Shown: piece by piece, positions 39,009 through 48,899 of the stretch
How positions within the stretch are numbered: the first letter of the stretch is position 1
Layout of the letters: every line of letters begins with the position of its first letter
From: Oscillospiraceae bacterium
Lineage (GTDB): Bacteria; Bacillota; Clostridia; Oscillospirales; UBA929
Assembly: GCA_031254575.1 (NCBI GenBank)
Contig: JAIRUE010000033.1
Span: 1 to 48,934 of the forward strand
Length of the DNA: 48,934 nt
Reading direction: 5' to 3'
Program-made: the position numbers and the translations under genes
Notes under the pieces: model-generated
Seen by the model: the letters and a program-made list of their open reading frames with translations, nothing else
The model's database searches: none
Told to the model about the DNA's origin: nothing

Positions 39009-39575
39009 CTAAGACCTTGCCCGTTCCAAATATTCCCCTGTCCGCGTGTCGATCCGCAGCATGTCGCCCGTATTGATAAACAGCGGCACTTTGACGACCG
39101 CGCCCGTCTCCAGCGTCGCGGGTTTGACGACATTGGTGGCGGTGTCGCCGCGAACGCCCGGTTCCGTTTCGGTCACCCGCAGCTCGACGAAGGTGGGCGG
39201 TTCGATACCGAATACATTCCCCTTATACGACAGCACCTTGCAAACCATGTTTTCCTTGACCAGCTCGAAGCGGCAAGTGGAGATGATCTCCCTGCCGATG
39301 GGGATCTGCTCGTAGGTCTCGTTGTCCATGAAATAGTATAAGTCCCCGTCGGCATAAAGATACTCCATGTCGCGCCGCTCGACAAACGCGTTTTCAAATT
39401 TGTCGGAGGGGTTGAATGTGCGCTCGATGATTCCGCCCGATATGACATTCCGGATCTTCGCGCGTACAAACGCCGCGCCCTTGCCCGGCTTGACGTGCTG
39501 AAACTCCACCACCTGCATGACCTGGCCGTCCATTTCAAACGTGACGCCGTTTCGGAAATCGCCCGCCGTGACCAT
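39009..39575 (-). CDS. efp: Elongation factor P
   Basis: [42 protein letters not shown]. Confidence 0.97.
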   Translation of the reverse strand: MVTAGDFRNGVTFEMDGQVMQVVEFQHVKPGKGAAFVRAKIRNVISGGIIERTFNPSDKFENAFVERRDMEYLYADGDLYYFMDNETYEQIPIGREIISTCRFELVKENMVCKVLSYKGNVFGIEPPTFVELRVTETEPGVRGDTATNVVKPATLETGAVVKVPLFINTGDMLRIDTRTGEYLERARS

Positions 39576-39679
39576 AAATCCATTCCTCCCAGTATGTTCC
39601 GTTTGGTTCGCCGCGTACTATTGTACCGCAGGCGGCGGATTTTGGCAAGCAAAAAATATGGAAGAGCCGGGGCCGTCCG

Positions 39680-40765
39680 TCACACCACAATCAGCTCTTT
39701 CGGCGCGCTCATCAAATTCTCACATCCCGTCCCGGTCAGCACAACCACGTCCTCGATCCTTACGCCAAACCGTCCCGGCAGGTAAATGCCCGGTTCGGCG
39801 GAGATGACGGTCCCGGCCGGCAGCGCCGCTTCCTCCGACGGGTTGGCGTTGGGCTGCTCGTGCACCTCCAGCCCCAACCCGTGGCCGAAGCCGTGGCCGA
39901 AATATCCGCCGTATCCCGCGTCCGCGATCACTTTCCGCGCCGCCCCGTCTATTTCCTTGCCTTTTACGCCCGCCCGCGCCGCCGCGATGCCCGCCGTCTG
40001 CGCCTCAAGGACAATGGTATATATTTTCCGCATTTCGTCCGTCACCCCGCCGACCGCCACCGTCCGCGTCATGTCCGAGCAGTATCCGTCATATACGCAC
40101 CCAAAGTCCATTGTGACGAAGTCGCCATGTTCTATGGCGCGGTCCGACGGCACGGCGTGCGGCATACTTCCATTGGGACCGGACGCCACGATGGGGTCAA
40201 AACTCATCCGTTCCGCCCCGTTTTTCAGCAGGCGGTATACCAGCTCGGCGCAAAGCGCGCGTTCGGTCAGCCCGGGACGCAGCAGCGGCAAAACCTCATC
40301 CAGCGCCTTTTCGGCAATGCGCTGGGCTTTCCGCATGGCTTCGATCTCCGCTGCGTCCTTTATGGCGCGCAGGGCGCGTATGCCGTCCCCGGCGGCAATC
40401 ATCTTTATCCCCTTGTTCCCGGCGCCGGCAAACACTTTTTTCCAGCCTTCCGCGCTCCGTACCGTCATTATGTCGGACTCAAACCCGAGCCGCCCGGCGC
40501 GCGGCAGGCGGTCCTTTATGATGGCGGAGGCGTTCCGCTCCGTTGTGGACTGCTCAACCGTAAAAAGCCCGATCAGTTTTGCCTTTGCCGCCTCAATATA
40601 GCGAAAGTCGGTGATGAAGACATTCTCCCGCGGCGTGAGCAGCAGAACGCCGGAGGAAGTCTTAAGCCCTGTCGCGTAAAGGCGGGACACCTCTCCGGTC
40701 AGCATCAGGCCGTCAAGGCCTTTTTCGCCGAGGATAGCCCTCAGTTTTTTCAAACGCTCCGTCAT
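39680..40765 (-). CDS. M24 family Xaa-Pro aminopeptidase
   Basis: VTMDFGCVYDGYCSDMTRTVAVG, GHGFGHGLGLEVHEQP, EPGIYLPGRFGVRIED. Confidence 0.95.
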   Translation of the reverse strand: MTERLKKLRAILGEKGLDGLMLTGEVSRLYATGLKTSSGVLLLTPRENVFITDFRYIEAAKAKLIGLFTVEQSTTERNASAIIKDRLPRAGRLGFESDIMTVRSAEGWKKVFAGAGNKGIKMIAAGDGIRALRAIKDAAEIEAMRKAQRIAEKALDEVLPLLRPGLTERALCAELVYRLLKNGAERMSFDPIVASGPNGSMPHAVPSDRAIEHGDFVTMDFGCVYDGYCSDMTRTVAVGGVTDEMRKIYTIVLEAQTAGIAAARAGVKGKEIDGAARKVIADAGYGGYFGHGFGHGLGLEVHEQPNANPSEEAALPAGTVISAEPGIYLPGRFGVRIEDVVVLTGTGCENLMSAPKELIVV

Positions 40766-41652
40766 GCCCCCGCCTCCTCATAAATTCGCTTCATCGTCAC
40801 GGCGTCCCGCGTCTGTGTCCCCCGGCTCTCGCAAATGACGGTGGAACGGTAGCCGCGCTCCCGTAACAGCCGCGCCAGCGGCGCCCAGTCCGGCCCGCCG
40901 GCTGTGGCCAGTCCAGATGCGGCTGTTTTCATCGATTCGGCTGACATCCGTTCCCCTTCGTCAAACGTCAAATGCTTGCTCTCGCCGCCTTTGCTGAAGG
41001 CGATGCGGGAAAAGTGGATATGACAGTCCCTTGCCCGCCGGCCGCCTAACGCCGATTCCATCGTATCCAGCGCGGACGCGAAGACGCCGCCGCCGTTGAA
41101 CACGCCCAGCGAGCGCGCGTAAAGATGCCCGAAATCGACGCAGGGCAACAGTCTCTCGTCCGTCCCGCAAAGCTCCGCCACTTCCTCCAGCGTTCCCATC
41201 TGGTTGATTTTCCCCATCGTCTCCAGACAAAACAGCACGTCGGGCCAGTTTTCCGCCTTTGCCGTGTCCAGAACGGCTTTTACCGATTGCCCCGTCAAAT
41301 GTAAAGCCTCCTCTCGGGAAAGACCCATGAGAGAACCGGTATGAACGACGATCCGCCGCGCCCCAAGCCATCCGGCCAGCGCCGCCGACTGCCGCAGGTA
41401 TCCGATATTGCCATCCAGCCGCTCCGGGTTTGTCAGACTGATAAAATACGGCGCATGGACGCTGAGCGTAATGCCGTACCGCTCCGCGCTTCCGCGCAGC
41501 GCCTCCGCTCCGGCTTTTGTCATCCGCACGCCGTGCCCGCACTGCACCTCAAACGCGTCAAGACCGTGTCCGGCCAAATACTCCGGAATGTCCGCGACCT
41601 TGCCGCCATAATCCTCATCACACCCCGCGGGACCAAAGCGCAACCCGTTCAT
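40762..41652 (-). CDS. TIM-barrel AP endonuclease IV-like protein
   Basis: ITLSVHAPYFISL, IVVHTGSL, FCLETMGKINQMGTLEEV, PCVDFGHLYARS, CHIHFSRI. Confidence 0.88.
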   Translation of the reverse strand: MNGLRFGPAGCDEDYGGKVADIPEYLAGHGLDAFEVQCGHGVRMTKAGAEALRGSAERYGITLSVHAPYFISLTNPERLDGNIGYLRQSAALAGWLGARRIVVHTGSLMGLSREEALHLTGQSVKAVLDTAKAENWPDVLFCLETMGKINQMGTLEEVAELCGTDERLLPCVDFGHLYARSLGVFNGGGVFASALDTMESALGGRRARDCHIHFSRIAFSKGGESKHLTFDEGERMSAESMKTAASGLATAGGPDWAPLARLLRERGYRSTVICESRGTQTRDAVTMKRIYEEAGA

Positions 41653-42131
41653 AGCCGCTCCGCCTTTCTCCCTATAAAGGGAATTTCCAGCCATCTTCTG
41701 ACTGTAAAGAAAAAACCTTGCGTCCTCGGCTCCACCAGGACAGCCCTCATTCCCGCGTTATACCCCGCCTTTATATCGGTAAAATATTGATCCCCCACCA
41801 TCACCGCTTCGGCGGCGCTTGCGCCAAGGGTTTCAAGAGCTTCCAGCAGGCCGCGCGCGCGGGGTTTCCCGGCTCGCGCCAGAAAGGGAAGCCCCAGCGG
41901 CCCGCAGAACGCCGCCACACGCTCTCTGCGGGCATTGGAGATGATCATCAGCCGGATGCCCGCGCTTTTAAGGCTGCCGATCCAAGCCGCCGCCGCCTCG
42001 TCGGGGACATTCGCTCCGTAGCCCGCCAGCGTGTTGTCTAAATCGGATAAGACAGTGGTAAGGTTTTTGCTGTACAGCCATTCCGGGGTGAGCTGACATA
42101 TGTCCTCTGTAACAATGACCGGTTTTCTCAT
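41649..42131 (-). CDS. YqeG-family HAD phosphatase
   Basis: VLSDLDNTLAGYG, ISNARRERV, ARAGKPRARGLLEALE, VMVGDQYFTDIKAG. Confidence 0.9.
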   Translation of the reverse strand: MRKPVIVTEDICQLTPEWLYSKNLTTVLSDLDNTLAGYGANVPDEAAAAWIGSLKSAGIRLMIISNARRERVAAFCGPLGLPFLARAGKPRARGLLEALETLGASAAEAVMVGDQYFTDIKAGYNAGMRAVLVEPRTQGFFFTVRRWLEIPFIGRKAERL

Positions 42132-42177
42132 ATGCGCGGCCCCTTTATCGTACATATATATGGGGAGGTGTCCCAAA

Positions 42178-42942
42178 ATGTCCGAGCCGTTTATCACATA
42201 CTGCTGCGCGGCCCCGCCGGAGACGGGCGCGGCGCGGCGCGTTCCGGTCGCATATATGGGATGGTCGGCGGGACCGGGACTGGCGCTGCTGTCGGCCCAT
42301 CAGGGGATGTATGCCGGCGGCGGCCTGATGGTCGTCAACGACCAGCCGTATGACCGTTCCGCGGGCGACCCGCGCAGGCTTGCGCAGGAGTGTCTGTACA
42401 TCTGCCGCACTTTGGGATTTTCGGGGCTGGTCTGTGATTTTGAGCAGCCCGCGCGGCCCATGCTGGAGGCCTTTGTACGCGAATGCGCCGAAACCTTTCC
42501 CTCACGGGGGTTTACCGTCTACGCCCCCGAACGCTACGCGCACAGTCACGCCGCCCTTCGCGTCCTCGTCCCCACGGCGCTCACATCCGGTTCGCTGCCA
42601 AACCGGTTGCGGCAGGCCGTTTCCCAATACGGCGCGCATCGCGTCGCGCTGGATATGGAGCGGGCGAGACGCGACCTGCTGCTCCCGTCCGCCAACGGCG
42701 CGGGCAGAATCCTGGCTCCGGAGGCCGTCTCTCTGCTGCTCTCGTCACACGGCTGCGCGTCGTTTTTCTCCGGGGAACTGGGGGCGCGGTATTTTACCTA
42801 TAAAGACGCCGAGGGGCATACCCATTTTGTCGTCTTTGACGACCCCGGAACATTCCGGTATAAATTTGAACTGGCGTCGCAAATGGGCATACGCGAGGGA
42901 TTTGTGCTCTATCCGGATATGGTGGGGCTTGGATTGCTATGA
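42178..42942 (+). CDS. Hypothetical protein, possibly degenerate GH18-like
   Basis: 254-aa ORF with RBS GGGGAGG; FSGLVCDFEQP resembles a reduced GH18 motif. Confidence 0.6.
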   Translation: MSEPFITYCCAAPPETGAARRVPVAYMGWSAGPGLALLSAHQGMYAGGGLMVVNDQPYDRSAGDPRRLAQECLYICRTLGFSGLVCDFEQPARPMLEAFVRECAETFPSRGFTVYAPERYAHSHAALRVLVPTALTSGSLPNRLRQAVSQYGAHRVALDMERARRDLLLPSANGAGRILAPEAVSLLLSSHGCASFFSGELGARYFTYKDAEGHTHFVVFDDPGTFRYKFELASQMGIREGFVLYPDMVGLGLL

Positions 42943-43452
42943 CAGCCGCATCTCCAGCAGGCGTATCAGGATTTTCGCCGTCGTCACCGCGTCGGCCAGC
43001 GCGCGGTGGTACCCTGCGCTGTCCACGCCCAGCGCGCGCGCCACGTCTTCCAGTTTATGCGAACGCAGGCGGCACATCCTGCGTGACAGGACAAGCGTGC
43101 ACAGCGTCTTTGGCGGCGGCCGTATGCCCGCGTCGCCGCAGTAACGGCGCAGAAAACCCATATCGAACGGGATATTATGCGCCACAACGGTGTCGCCGCC
43201 GATAAAATCCAAAAAATCCCGCAAAGACCGCTCAAAGGGCGGCAGACCCTCCACCATAGCGGGCGTAATGCCGGTGATACGCGTTATCGTGGGGGAAACC
43301 AGTGTCCTCGCCGGGGCGCACAGGGAGGTAAACACTTCCCCCACGGTGAGCCCGCCCGCCCTGTCGTCCTCCACGCGCACCGCCGCGTACTCGATAATAT
43401 CGCTCTCATGCGGGGACAGTCCTGTCGTTTCAAAGTCGATGACGCAATACAT
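42937..43452 (-). CDS. DnaQ-like 3'-5' exonuclease
   Basis: VIDFETTGLSPHESDIIEYAAVRV, VVAHNIPFDMGFL, HRALADAVTTAKIL. Confidence 0.92.
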   Translation of the reverse strand: MYCVIDFETTGLSPHESDIIEYAAVRVEDDRAGGLTVGEVFTSLCAPARTLVSPTITRITGITPAMVEGLPPFERSLRDFLDFIGGDTVVAHNIPFDMGFLRRYCGDAGIRPPPKTLCTLVLSRRMCRLRSHKLEDVARALGVDSAGYHRALADAVTTAKILIRLLEMRLS

Positions 43453-43511
43453 AAGGATGCCCCGCTTTCGTGTCACGTTCCGCGGCGCCGGCAGAGAGCC
43501 GGATAAACGCA

Positions 43512-44165
43512 TTATCCAGCTTGCGGATTGGTTTTTGGCCCGCTCAAAAACGCCGCCGCGTTCTGCACCGCCTGTCTGTGCTCTCCCAGGTCCCCGCCCG
43601 CGAAACGGTGGTCGAAACTGCGGATAAAAACCGCCAGGCTTTCGGACAGGCCCCGCATATGGGCGGCCGCTTTCTGTCCAAGCGACGCTAAAAATACAGG
43701 CGTTTCTTTCCGGGAGAGTTCTCCGGGCGCGGCGGCGGCCAACGCAACGGTATGCGGGCGGCAAATCATCGGCTGCGCGTCCCATTTTTGGCGGAAACTG
43801 TCCTCCGTACGCCACAGATGGAGGATATTGCTGTAATAGGCCGTCAAAAAACCGCTTACGCGGTCACAGACGTAGCAGCTTTCCGAAAAGAGGTGTTTTT
43901 CACTCTTTAGCAGCGTCTGTATATGCGTCTCCAGAATCAGCGCCAGCGGCAGCCGTTTCTGTCTATGTATCAGCGCGGCAAGGTGCTCCGGGCAAAATCC
44001 CAGCGCGTTGGTGCGCTGGCGCATATCCGGTTCCATCATGGCCGGGCCGAGCGTGTAGTCAAGGGCGTCTTCGGTCAGGCGGAGGTGCAGGCGGCAGACA
44101 GGGCACTGCCCGTCTGTGATTTCAAAAGACTCGTTGATGGGGATACTGTAAATGGTCTCTTTCAT
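43512..44165 (-). CDS. DUF6062-like hypothetical protein
   Basis: KETIYSIPINESFEITDGQCPVCRLHLRLTEDALDYTLGPAMMEPDMRQRTNALGFCPEH. Confidence 0.75.
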   Translation of the reverse strand: MKETIYSIPINESFEITDGQCPVCRLHLRLTEDALDYTLGPAMMEPDMRQRTNALGFCPEHLAALIHRQKRLPLALILETHIQTLLKSEKHLFSESCYVCDRVSGFLTAYYSNILHLWRTEDSFRQKWDAQPMICRPHTVALAAAAPGELSRKETPVFLASLGQKAAAHMRGLSESLAVFIRSFDHRFAGGDLGEHRQAVQNAAAFLSGPKTNPQAG

Positions 44166-44276
44166 CCTGCCCCTCTTTTCAAACGCGTTCGGACATGGTA
44201 TAATCATTCCCGCTTCCTTTCCCATTATGGGAGTCTTTTCCCCTGTTGTCAATCCTTATCTTTGGAGGTACTCTTC

Positions 44277-45008
44277 ATGGGCGGCGCGTTTTCACATACG
44301 CTGACCATTCCCGACAACGCTTCGGACTGTTTCGGTTTCTGTATGCCGGGCGCGCTGCAGGGGTTTATGCAGGAGGTCGGCAACATGCACTCGGAGCGTA
44401 TCGGGTACGCCCGCGATGATCTGCCGCAATCGGTCTGCTGGGTGCTGGTCAAGGCTTTTCTGCGCTTGGAGCGACCTGTCGCGCGGCGGGAGGAAATTAC
44501 CGTGACGACTTGGTACCGGGGCAGCATCGGCGCGCAGGTATACCGCGACTATGACGTTCATTCCGGAGGGCGGCGCATTGGCGAGGCCGTCACCGCATGG
44601 GTGACGTTCGATTTGGAGAAACAGCGGATCCTCCGTCCCGGCATCGCCTCCGCCACCGAACTGGTTTACACGCCGCCGGAACCGAAGACGCTGGTACTGG
44701 GCAAGCCCGGACGCCCCGAGACGGTACGGGCGGCGGGGACGCGTCCGGTACGGTATTCCGACCTTGACATGAACGGGCATATGAACAATGTGAAATACCT
44801 TGACGCCATATGCGACGTACTGCGCCTAGAGGAACGCGCCGGCTTTTTCCTCAGAAGCGCGGAGATCCATTATACGGGCCAGACCCTGCCGGGACAGACG
44901 CTCACGCTGGAAACGGGGGAATTTCCGGACGGGAGGCATTATGTCTCCGGCACGGACGGCTCGGGAAAACGTACGTTTGAGGCTGTCGTGGAGCTGCGCG
45001 GCCTGTAG
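44277..45008 (+). CDS. Acyl-ACP thioesterase
   Basis: SVCWVLVKAFLRLERPVARREEITVTTWYRG, DLDMNGHMNNVKYLDAI; ATG after GGAGG. Confidence 0.9.
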   Translation: MGGAFSHTLTIPDNASDCFGFCMPGALQGFMQEVGNMHSERIGYARDDLPQSVCWVLVKAFLRLERPVARREEITVTTWYRGSIGAQVYRDYDVHSGGRRIGEAVTAWVTFDLEKQRILRPGIASATELVYTPPEPKTLVLGKPGRPETVRAAGTRPVRYSDLDMNGHMNNVKYLDAICDVLRLEERAGFFLRSAEIHYTGQTLPGQTLTLETGEFPDGRHYVSGTDGSGKRTFEAVVELRGL

Positions 45009-45760
45009 GCTTTGACGCCGCTTACAATAACGGCCGTACACAGCGCGGCTTTCATCACCGTTACGCACAGCGAGACCGGAAGCAGAAGCGCCTCGATCCG
45101 CCCGATGACCTCGCCGCCTTTGGCCACGCGCAGGGCAGTGTAAAACGGATACCTTGACGCCTTAAACAGTTCCGCGCCCAGCGTCAGATTTCCAATCACC
45201 CAGACCGCCGCACCGAGCCCGCAGGATACCGCCAGCGCCGCCAGAAAAGCCAAAAAGGGCTTTTCTTTATACCGCAGCGCGGGCATAATTTCCAGCAAGG
45301 TAATAGCTTCACAGGTATAAATGATGGGATTTTGTTCCCATACGCGGGGAATACAAAAACCGCCGTATTGCAGCTTTCCTGTCAGCAGCAGCGCCGCGAG
45401 CGCGACAAAACCGATAACGAACGGCAGTGTAAACGCCGCCCATCTTCCCAGCCCCTCCGGCCCGCCCGCCGCGAGGAACAGCGCGACCGCCGCCGTGACG
45501 CCCGCAATCAGCCAGACGGGGGTTTTGGGCAGCGACATGAATCCGGTCAGCTCCGCGAACCGTATTACCGTGAAAATCCCCGTCACGGCGGCGCAGGGAA
45601 TGAATAGAACGGCTAAAACCCGTTCCGCAACGCGGTTTGCCGTCAGCGGCTTTATCAGCGCGGTAAACGGCAGCGCCAGAAACGGCGCGAACGGTATGGA
45701 ACCCATCTCCCCCGCCATAAACAGCGCGAGGACGGAGACGGCTTTCGCAAACGGCATCAA
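44939..45760 (-). CDS. gerAB: Spore germination permease, GerAB family (short)
   Basis: Multi-TM; FCIPRVWEQNPIIYTCEAITLLEIMPAL; overlaps a GerAC-type gene. Confidence 0.75.
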   Translation of the reverse strand: MMPFAKAVSVLALFMAGEMGSIPFAPFLALPFTALIKPLTANRVAERVLAVLFIPCAAVTGIFTVIRFAELTGFMSLPKTPVWLIAGVTAAVALFLAAGGPEGLGRWAAFTLPFVIGFVALAALLLTGKLQYGGFCIPRVWEQNPIIYTCEAITLLEIMPALRYKEKPFLAFLAALAVSCGLGAAVWVIGNLTLGAELFKASRYPFYTALRVAKGGEVIGRIEALLLPVSLCVTVMKAALCTAVIVSGVKAYRPRSSTTASNVRFPEPSVPET

Positions 45761-46278
45761 TCCTCATGCCCCCTCGCACGGTATAATTCAAGCGGTTTTT
45801 CCCTTTTTGATGCGTCGAGGATGTCGCGCAATTTATAAGCCGCTATGCCTCCGTCTTCCTCTGTTTGCAGCAGCTTTCCCGCCTCATCCTCATAGAGGAC
45901 ATAAACGGTTTGGCGGACTTCGCGCTTATTCAGCAGCCATTCGCGCAATTCTTCGCGCGGCGTGTCTTTACCAAAGATCGCGACGGCCATCGCGCCGTAA
46001 TACATTTCAAAGTCCAGTCCCCGCGCGAGTTTTTGTACGGCGTCCTCCGCGGTCCGTCCCGCGCCCGAGACGGCGCGGGTGCGCAATCCTTCTTTTTTCG
46101 GCGATGAGGAGCGGTCCACAATCTCCAGCGTGACCTTTATCCCGCCGCCCTCAGCCCTGTCAAACCCTATCCCCGTGACGACGGACAGCTTGTCGATATC
46201 TTTATAATCCCAGCAGCCGGAACAAAATACGCACAGCCACAGTATGAGCGCGGCGGATAGTTTCCCTTTCCGCATCAT
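45757..46278 (-). CDS. gerAC: Ger(x)C family germination lipoprotein, short form
   Basis: Lipobox-like CSGCWDYKDIDKLSVVTGIGFDR; ends about where the C-terminal domain would start. Confidence 0.8.
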   Translation of the reverse strand: MMRKGKLSAALILWLCVFCSGCWDYKDIDKLSVVTGIGFDRAEGGGIKVTLEIVDRSSSPKKEGLRTRAVSGAGRTAEDAVQKLARGLDFEMYYGAMAVAIFGKDTPREELREWLLNKREVRQTVYVLYEDEAGKLLQTEEDGGIAAYKLRDILDASKREKPLELYRARGHED

Positions 46279-47723
46279 TTCCTCCTCATGCGCAGCCTCC
46301 GCCTGTTGTCCGACAGGCGGGCGGGGCGTGTGTCCAACATCCATAGCGGGGCGCGGATGAGTGAATCTTTTTTATCGGCGCGCGTCCCGCCGAACTGTTT
46401 TACGCCCAGCGACGACAGCCGCTGCATATGGATTATGGCGGCGGCGGCCCCCGCCGATAATCCGAACAGGCCCAGCAGCGAGGCGCAGGCGAGCAGAAAG
46501 AAGCGCAGTGTGAGGCACGCCTCGTCGAGCTTTGGCACCAGTATCCCGGTAATTCCTGTCAGCGCGGCGGCGATGATCATTTGCGGCGACACGATCCGCG
46601 CCTCCACGGCGGCCTGTCCGATGACCAGCGCCCCGACGATACTCAGCGCCTGCCCGCCGCCCGCCGGCATTCGCATCCCCGTCTCGCGCAGGATGTCGAA
46701 GACGATCAGCATAAAAAAGGCCTCAAACGCCGCCGGAAACGGCGTATTTTGAAATTCCGACGCCATATTGAGCAGCATCTGTCCGGGCAGTATCTCATAA
46801 TGGCTTGAAACGACGCAGATATACAGCGCCGGAGTGAGCGTTGTGAGGAAAAAAGCCGCGACGCGAATCAGGCGCGCGAACGAGGCGTGAATAAAGCTGA
46901 CGTAGTAATCCTCGTTACTCTGAAAATTTTCAACAAACAAATACGGCAGCGTCAGCACCACAGGCGAGCCGTCCACGAGCAGGGCGATCCTCCCCTCCAG
47001 CAGCTTTGCCGCCACAATATCGGAACGCTCGGTCGTCCCCGCGGTATGGAACGGCGACCAGCGGTGGTCACGGGTCATCTCTTCCAGGGTATGGCTGTCC
47101 AAAACGCCGTCGATGTCGATTTGCCCCAGCCGTGCCCGTATTTCCGCCAGAAGTCCGGGCTTGGCAACGCCGTCGAGCCAGCAGAGCGCGACACGGGTGC
47201 GGGTACGCCGTCCAATAGTGTGATTCTCAATTTTGAGACTTCCGTTGCGGAAACGGCGGTGCAGCATGGCCAGATTGCCGAGCAGTGCCTCGGAAAATCC
47301 TTCCCGCGGCCCGCTCAGCACCTTTTCCCCGTCCGGTTCCGTAATGCCGCGCACCGAGAACCCCTGCGTACTAAAGATGATTGCCTTTACACCGCCGGAC
47401 GGCAGGATAACAGTGTCGCCTGAAGCGATGCTCTCTTCTATCTCTGAGAATGAGCTTGTCAGTTTTGGAAAATGTGCGAGCAGCGCCTCTTCCACCACAG
47501 CGGACGGACGCTTATGGTCGACAGCCTTTGAGTTGACCAACGGGCCGATGATGTATTCGTCTACGATCGCGTTGTCGATCATGCCGCCGCAATAGAGCAA
47601 ATGAAACACGGCGTCCGGGTCGTGAAGATTGCGCACTGTGCGCAGGATAAAGGTATCGTCGCCTTCAAAACGGCGCTTGACTTCCACTAGGTTTTTCTCC
47701 GCGCTGTCTGTCAGCATTTCCAT
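46275..47723 (-). CDS. gerAA: Spore germination protein GerAA family
   Basis: ALLVDGSPVVLTLPYLFVENFQSNEDYY, TPALYICVVSSHYEILP, ETGMRMPAGGGQALSIVGALVIGQAAVEARIVSP. Confidence 0.96.
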   Translation of the reverse strand: MEMLTDSAEKNLVEVKRRFEGDDTFILRTVRNLHDPDAVFHLLYCGGMIDNAIVDEYIIGPLVNSKAVDHKRPSAVVEEALLAHFPKLTSSFSEIEESIASGDTVILPSGGVKAIIFSTQGFSVRGITEPDGEKVLSGPREGFSEALLGNLAMLHRRFRNGSLKIENHTIGRRTRTRVALCWLDGVAKPGLLAEIRARLGQIDIDGVLDSHTLEEMTRDHRWSPFHTAGTTERSDIVAAKLLEGRIALLVDGSPVVLTLPYLFVENFQSNEDYYVSFIHASFARLIRVAAFFLTTLTPALYICVVSSHYEILPGQMLLNMASEFQNTPFPAAFEAFFMLIVFDILRETGMRMPAGGGQALSIVGALVIGQAAVEARIVSPQMIIAAALTGITGILVPKLDEACLTLRFFLLACASLLGLFGLSAGAAAAIIHMQRLSSLGVKQFGGTRADKKDSLIRAPLWMLDTRPARLSDNRRRLRMRRK

Positions 47724-47925
47724 ATGCCAAACCCCGCATAAACAAAAGAATCCTGTCATACCCAGCGTACGCCCGGTGTTTTGACAGGATTCTTAGTATG
47801 TTCTGTTTGGCTTGTCTATATTCCCTGTTCGGCTTTGACTGCGCATATACTGGCTATTGCGTCTCTTGGAGGCGCTATCGGCAGTTCCTCAAAAAGGAAA
47901 CGTAAAAAAATTTTTCTCAAAACAA

Positions 47926-47956
47926 TTGACATTGGAGTATGCTCCAATGCTATACT
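47926..47956 (+). promoter_or_regulatory. MerR-type promoter with 19-bp spacer and internal dyad
   Basis: TTGACA (47926-47931)-19 nt-TATACT (47951-47956); dyad CATTGGAG-TATG-CTCCAATG in spacer. Confidence 0.65.
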
Positions 47957-48040
47957 GTTAATTAGAAGGGGGGATGGCTGTATGGCTGATGTTAGGTGCC
48001 ACAGGGTACATCCATTCTCAAAAGAAAGAGGTTTGACGTT

Positions 48041-48796
48041 ATGGCGGCAATTTTCTGCTTTTCTTCAACCGGCAACAGTCTGTACACAGCCAATGAAATC
48101 GCGAAAAAAATCGGGGCAGACGTGCTGCCCATGAAGAATAAGCCGGCTGCCTGTGAAGATGACGTCATCGGCTTTGTCTTCCCCGTATACTTTTGGGGCT
48201 TGCCCCGCATGGTCGAGAGGTTTATATCGGCGATGCAAATTACGAACAAGGACGCATATGTTTTCGCGGTCATAACCTGCGGCGGCCCGGTACCCGGGAT
48301 TTTTGGGCCGTTAAAGAAAATACTGAGACGAAAGAACATCCGGCTCCGTTACGGGGAAAGGCTCATATCGGTCACAAATTATCTTCCGGAGTATACGCCC
48401 AAAGACAGCGAAGCCCTCCGGCAGAATATTAAGGCGCAGATCCACAGGATCGCCGGCGCAATCATACGCCGGGACGAAAACCGGATACCGGCGCTGCCAT
48501 TGGTGAACAGGCTAATATCCAAATTATGCCCGGATGCAAACAGCGACCGGTATTTCAGCGTTGCAACCACATGTAAAAGTTGCGCGACCTGTCAAAAAGC
48601 CTGCCCTGCCGGCAATATAGAAATGAGCGCCGGCAGTCCCGTTTTTCTGCATAAATGCGAACACTGCCTGGCCTGTCTGCACCACTGCCCCGCCCGTGCG
48701 ATAGACTGGAAAGACAAAACACAAGGCAAAAAGCGGTACAGAAACGCGTATGTATCGCTGGATGAACTGATCGCGTTCAATACCTCTCTTGAATGA
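48041..48796 (+). CDS. EFR1-type flavodoxin-ferredoxin fusion
   Basis: FCFSSTGNSLYTANEIAKKIGADVLPM; CKSCATCQKACPAGNIE and CEHCLACLHHCPARAI cluster motifs. Confidence 0.92.
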   Translation: MAAIFCFSSTGNSLYTANEIAKKIGADVLPMKNKPAACEDDVIGFVFPVYFWGLPRMVERFISAMQITNKDAYVFAVITCGGPVPGIFGPLKKILRRKNIRLRYGERLISVTNYLPEYTPKDSEALRQNIKAQIHRIAGAIIRRDENRIPALPLVNRLISKLCPDANSDRYFSVATTCKSCATCQKACPAGNIEMSAGSPVFLHKCEHCLACLHHCPARAIDWKDKTQGKKRYRNAYVSLDELIAFNTSLE

Positions 48797-48899
48797 AAAT
48801 CTCTGCTGCGTCATCAGAAGGGTTTTTATCATTTACATAAACTACCGCTTCATAAGACTCTATATCAATTGTAACAAATATTTCAAACAATTTTTGCAC
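48777..48899 (-). CDS. Possible short acidic ORF (40 aa)
   Basis: GTG start: MQKLFEIFVTIDIESYEAVVYVNDKNPSDDAAEIFIQERY*; stop just upstream in frame; could be a remnant. Confidence 0.3.
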   Translation of the reverse strand: MQKLFEIFVTIDIESYEAVVYVNDKNPSDDAAEIFIQERY

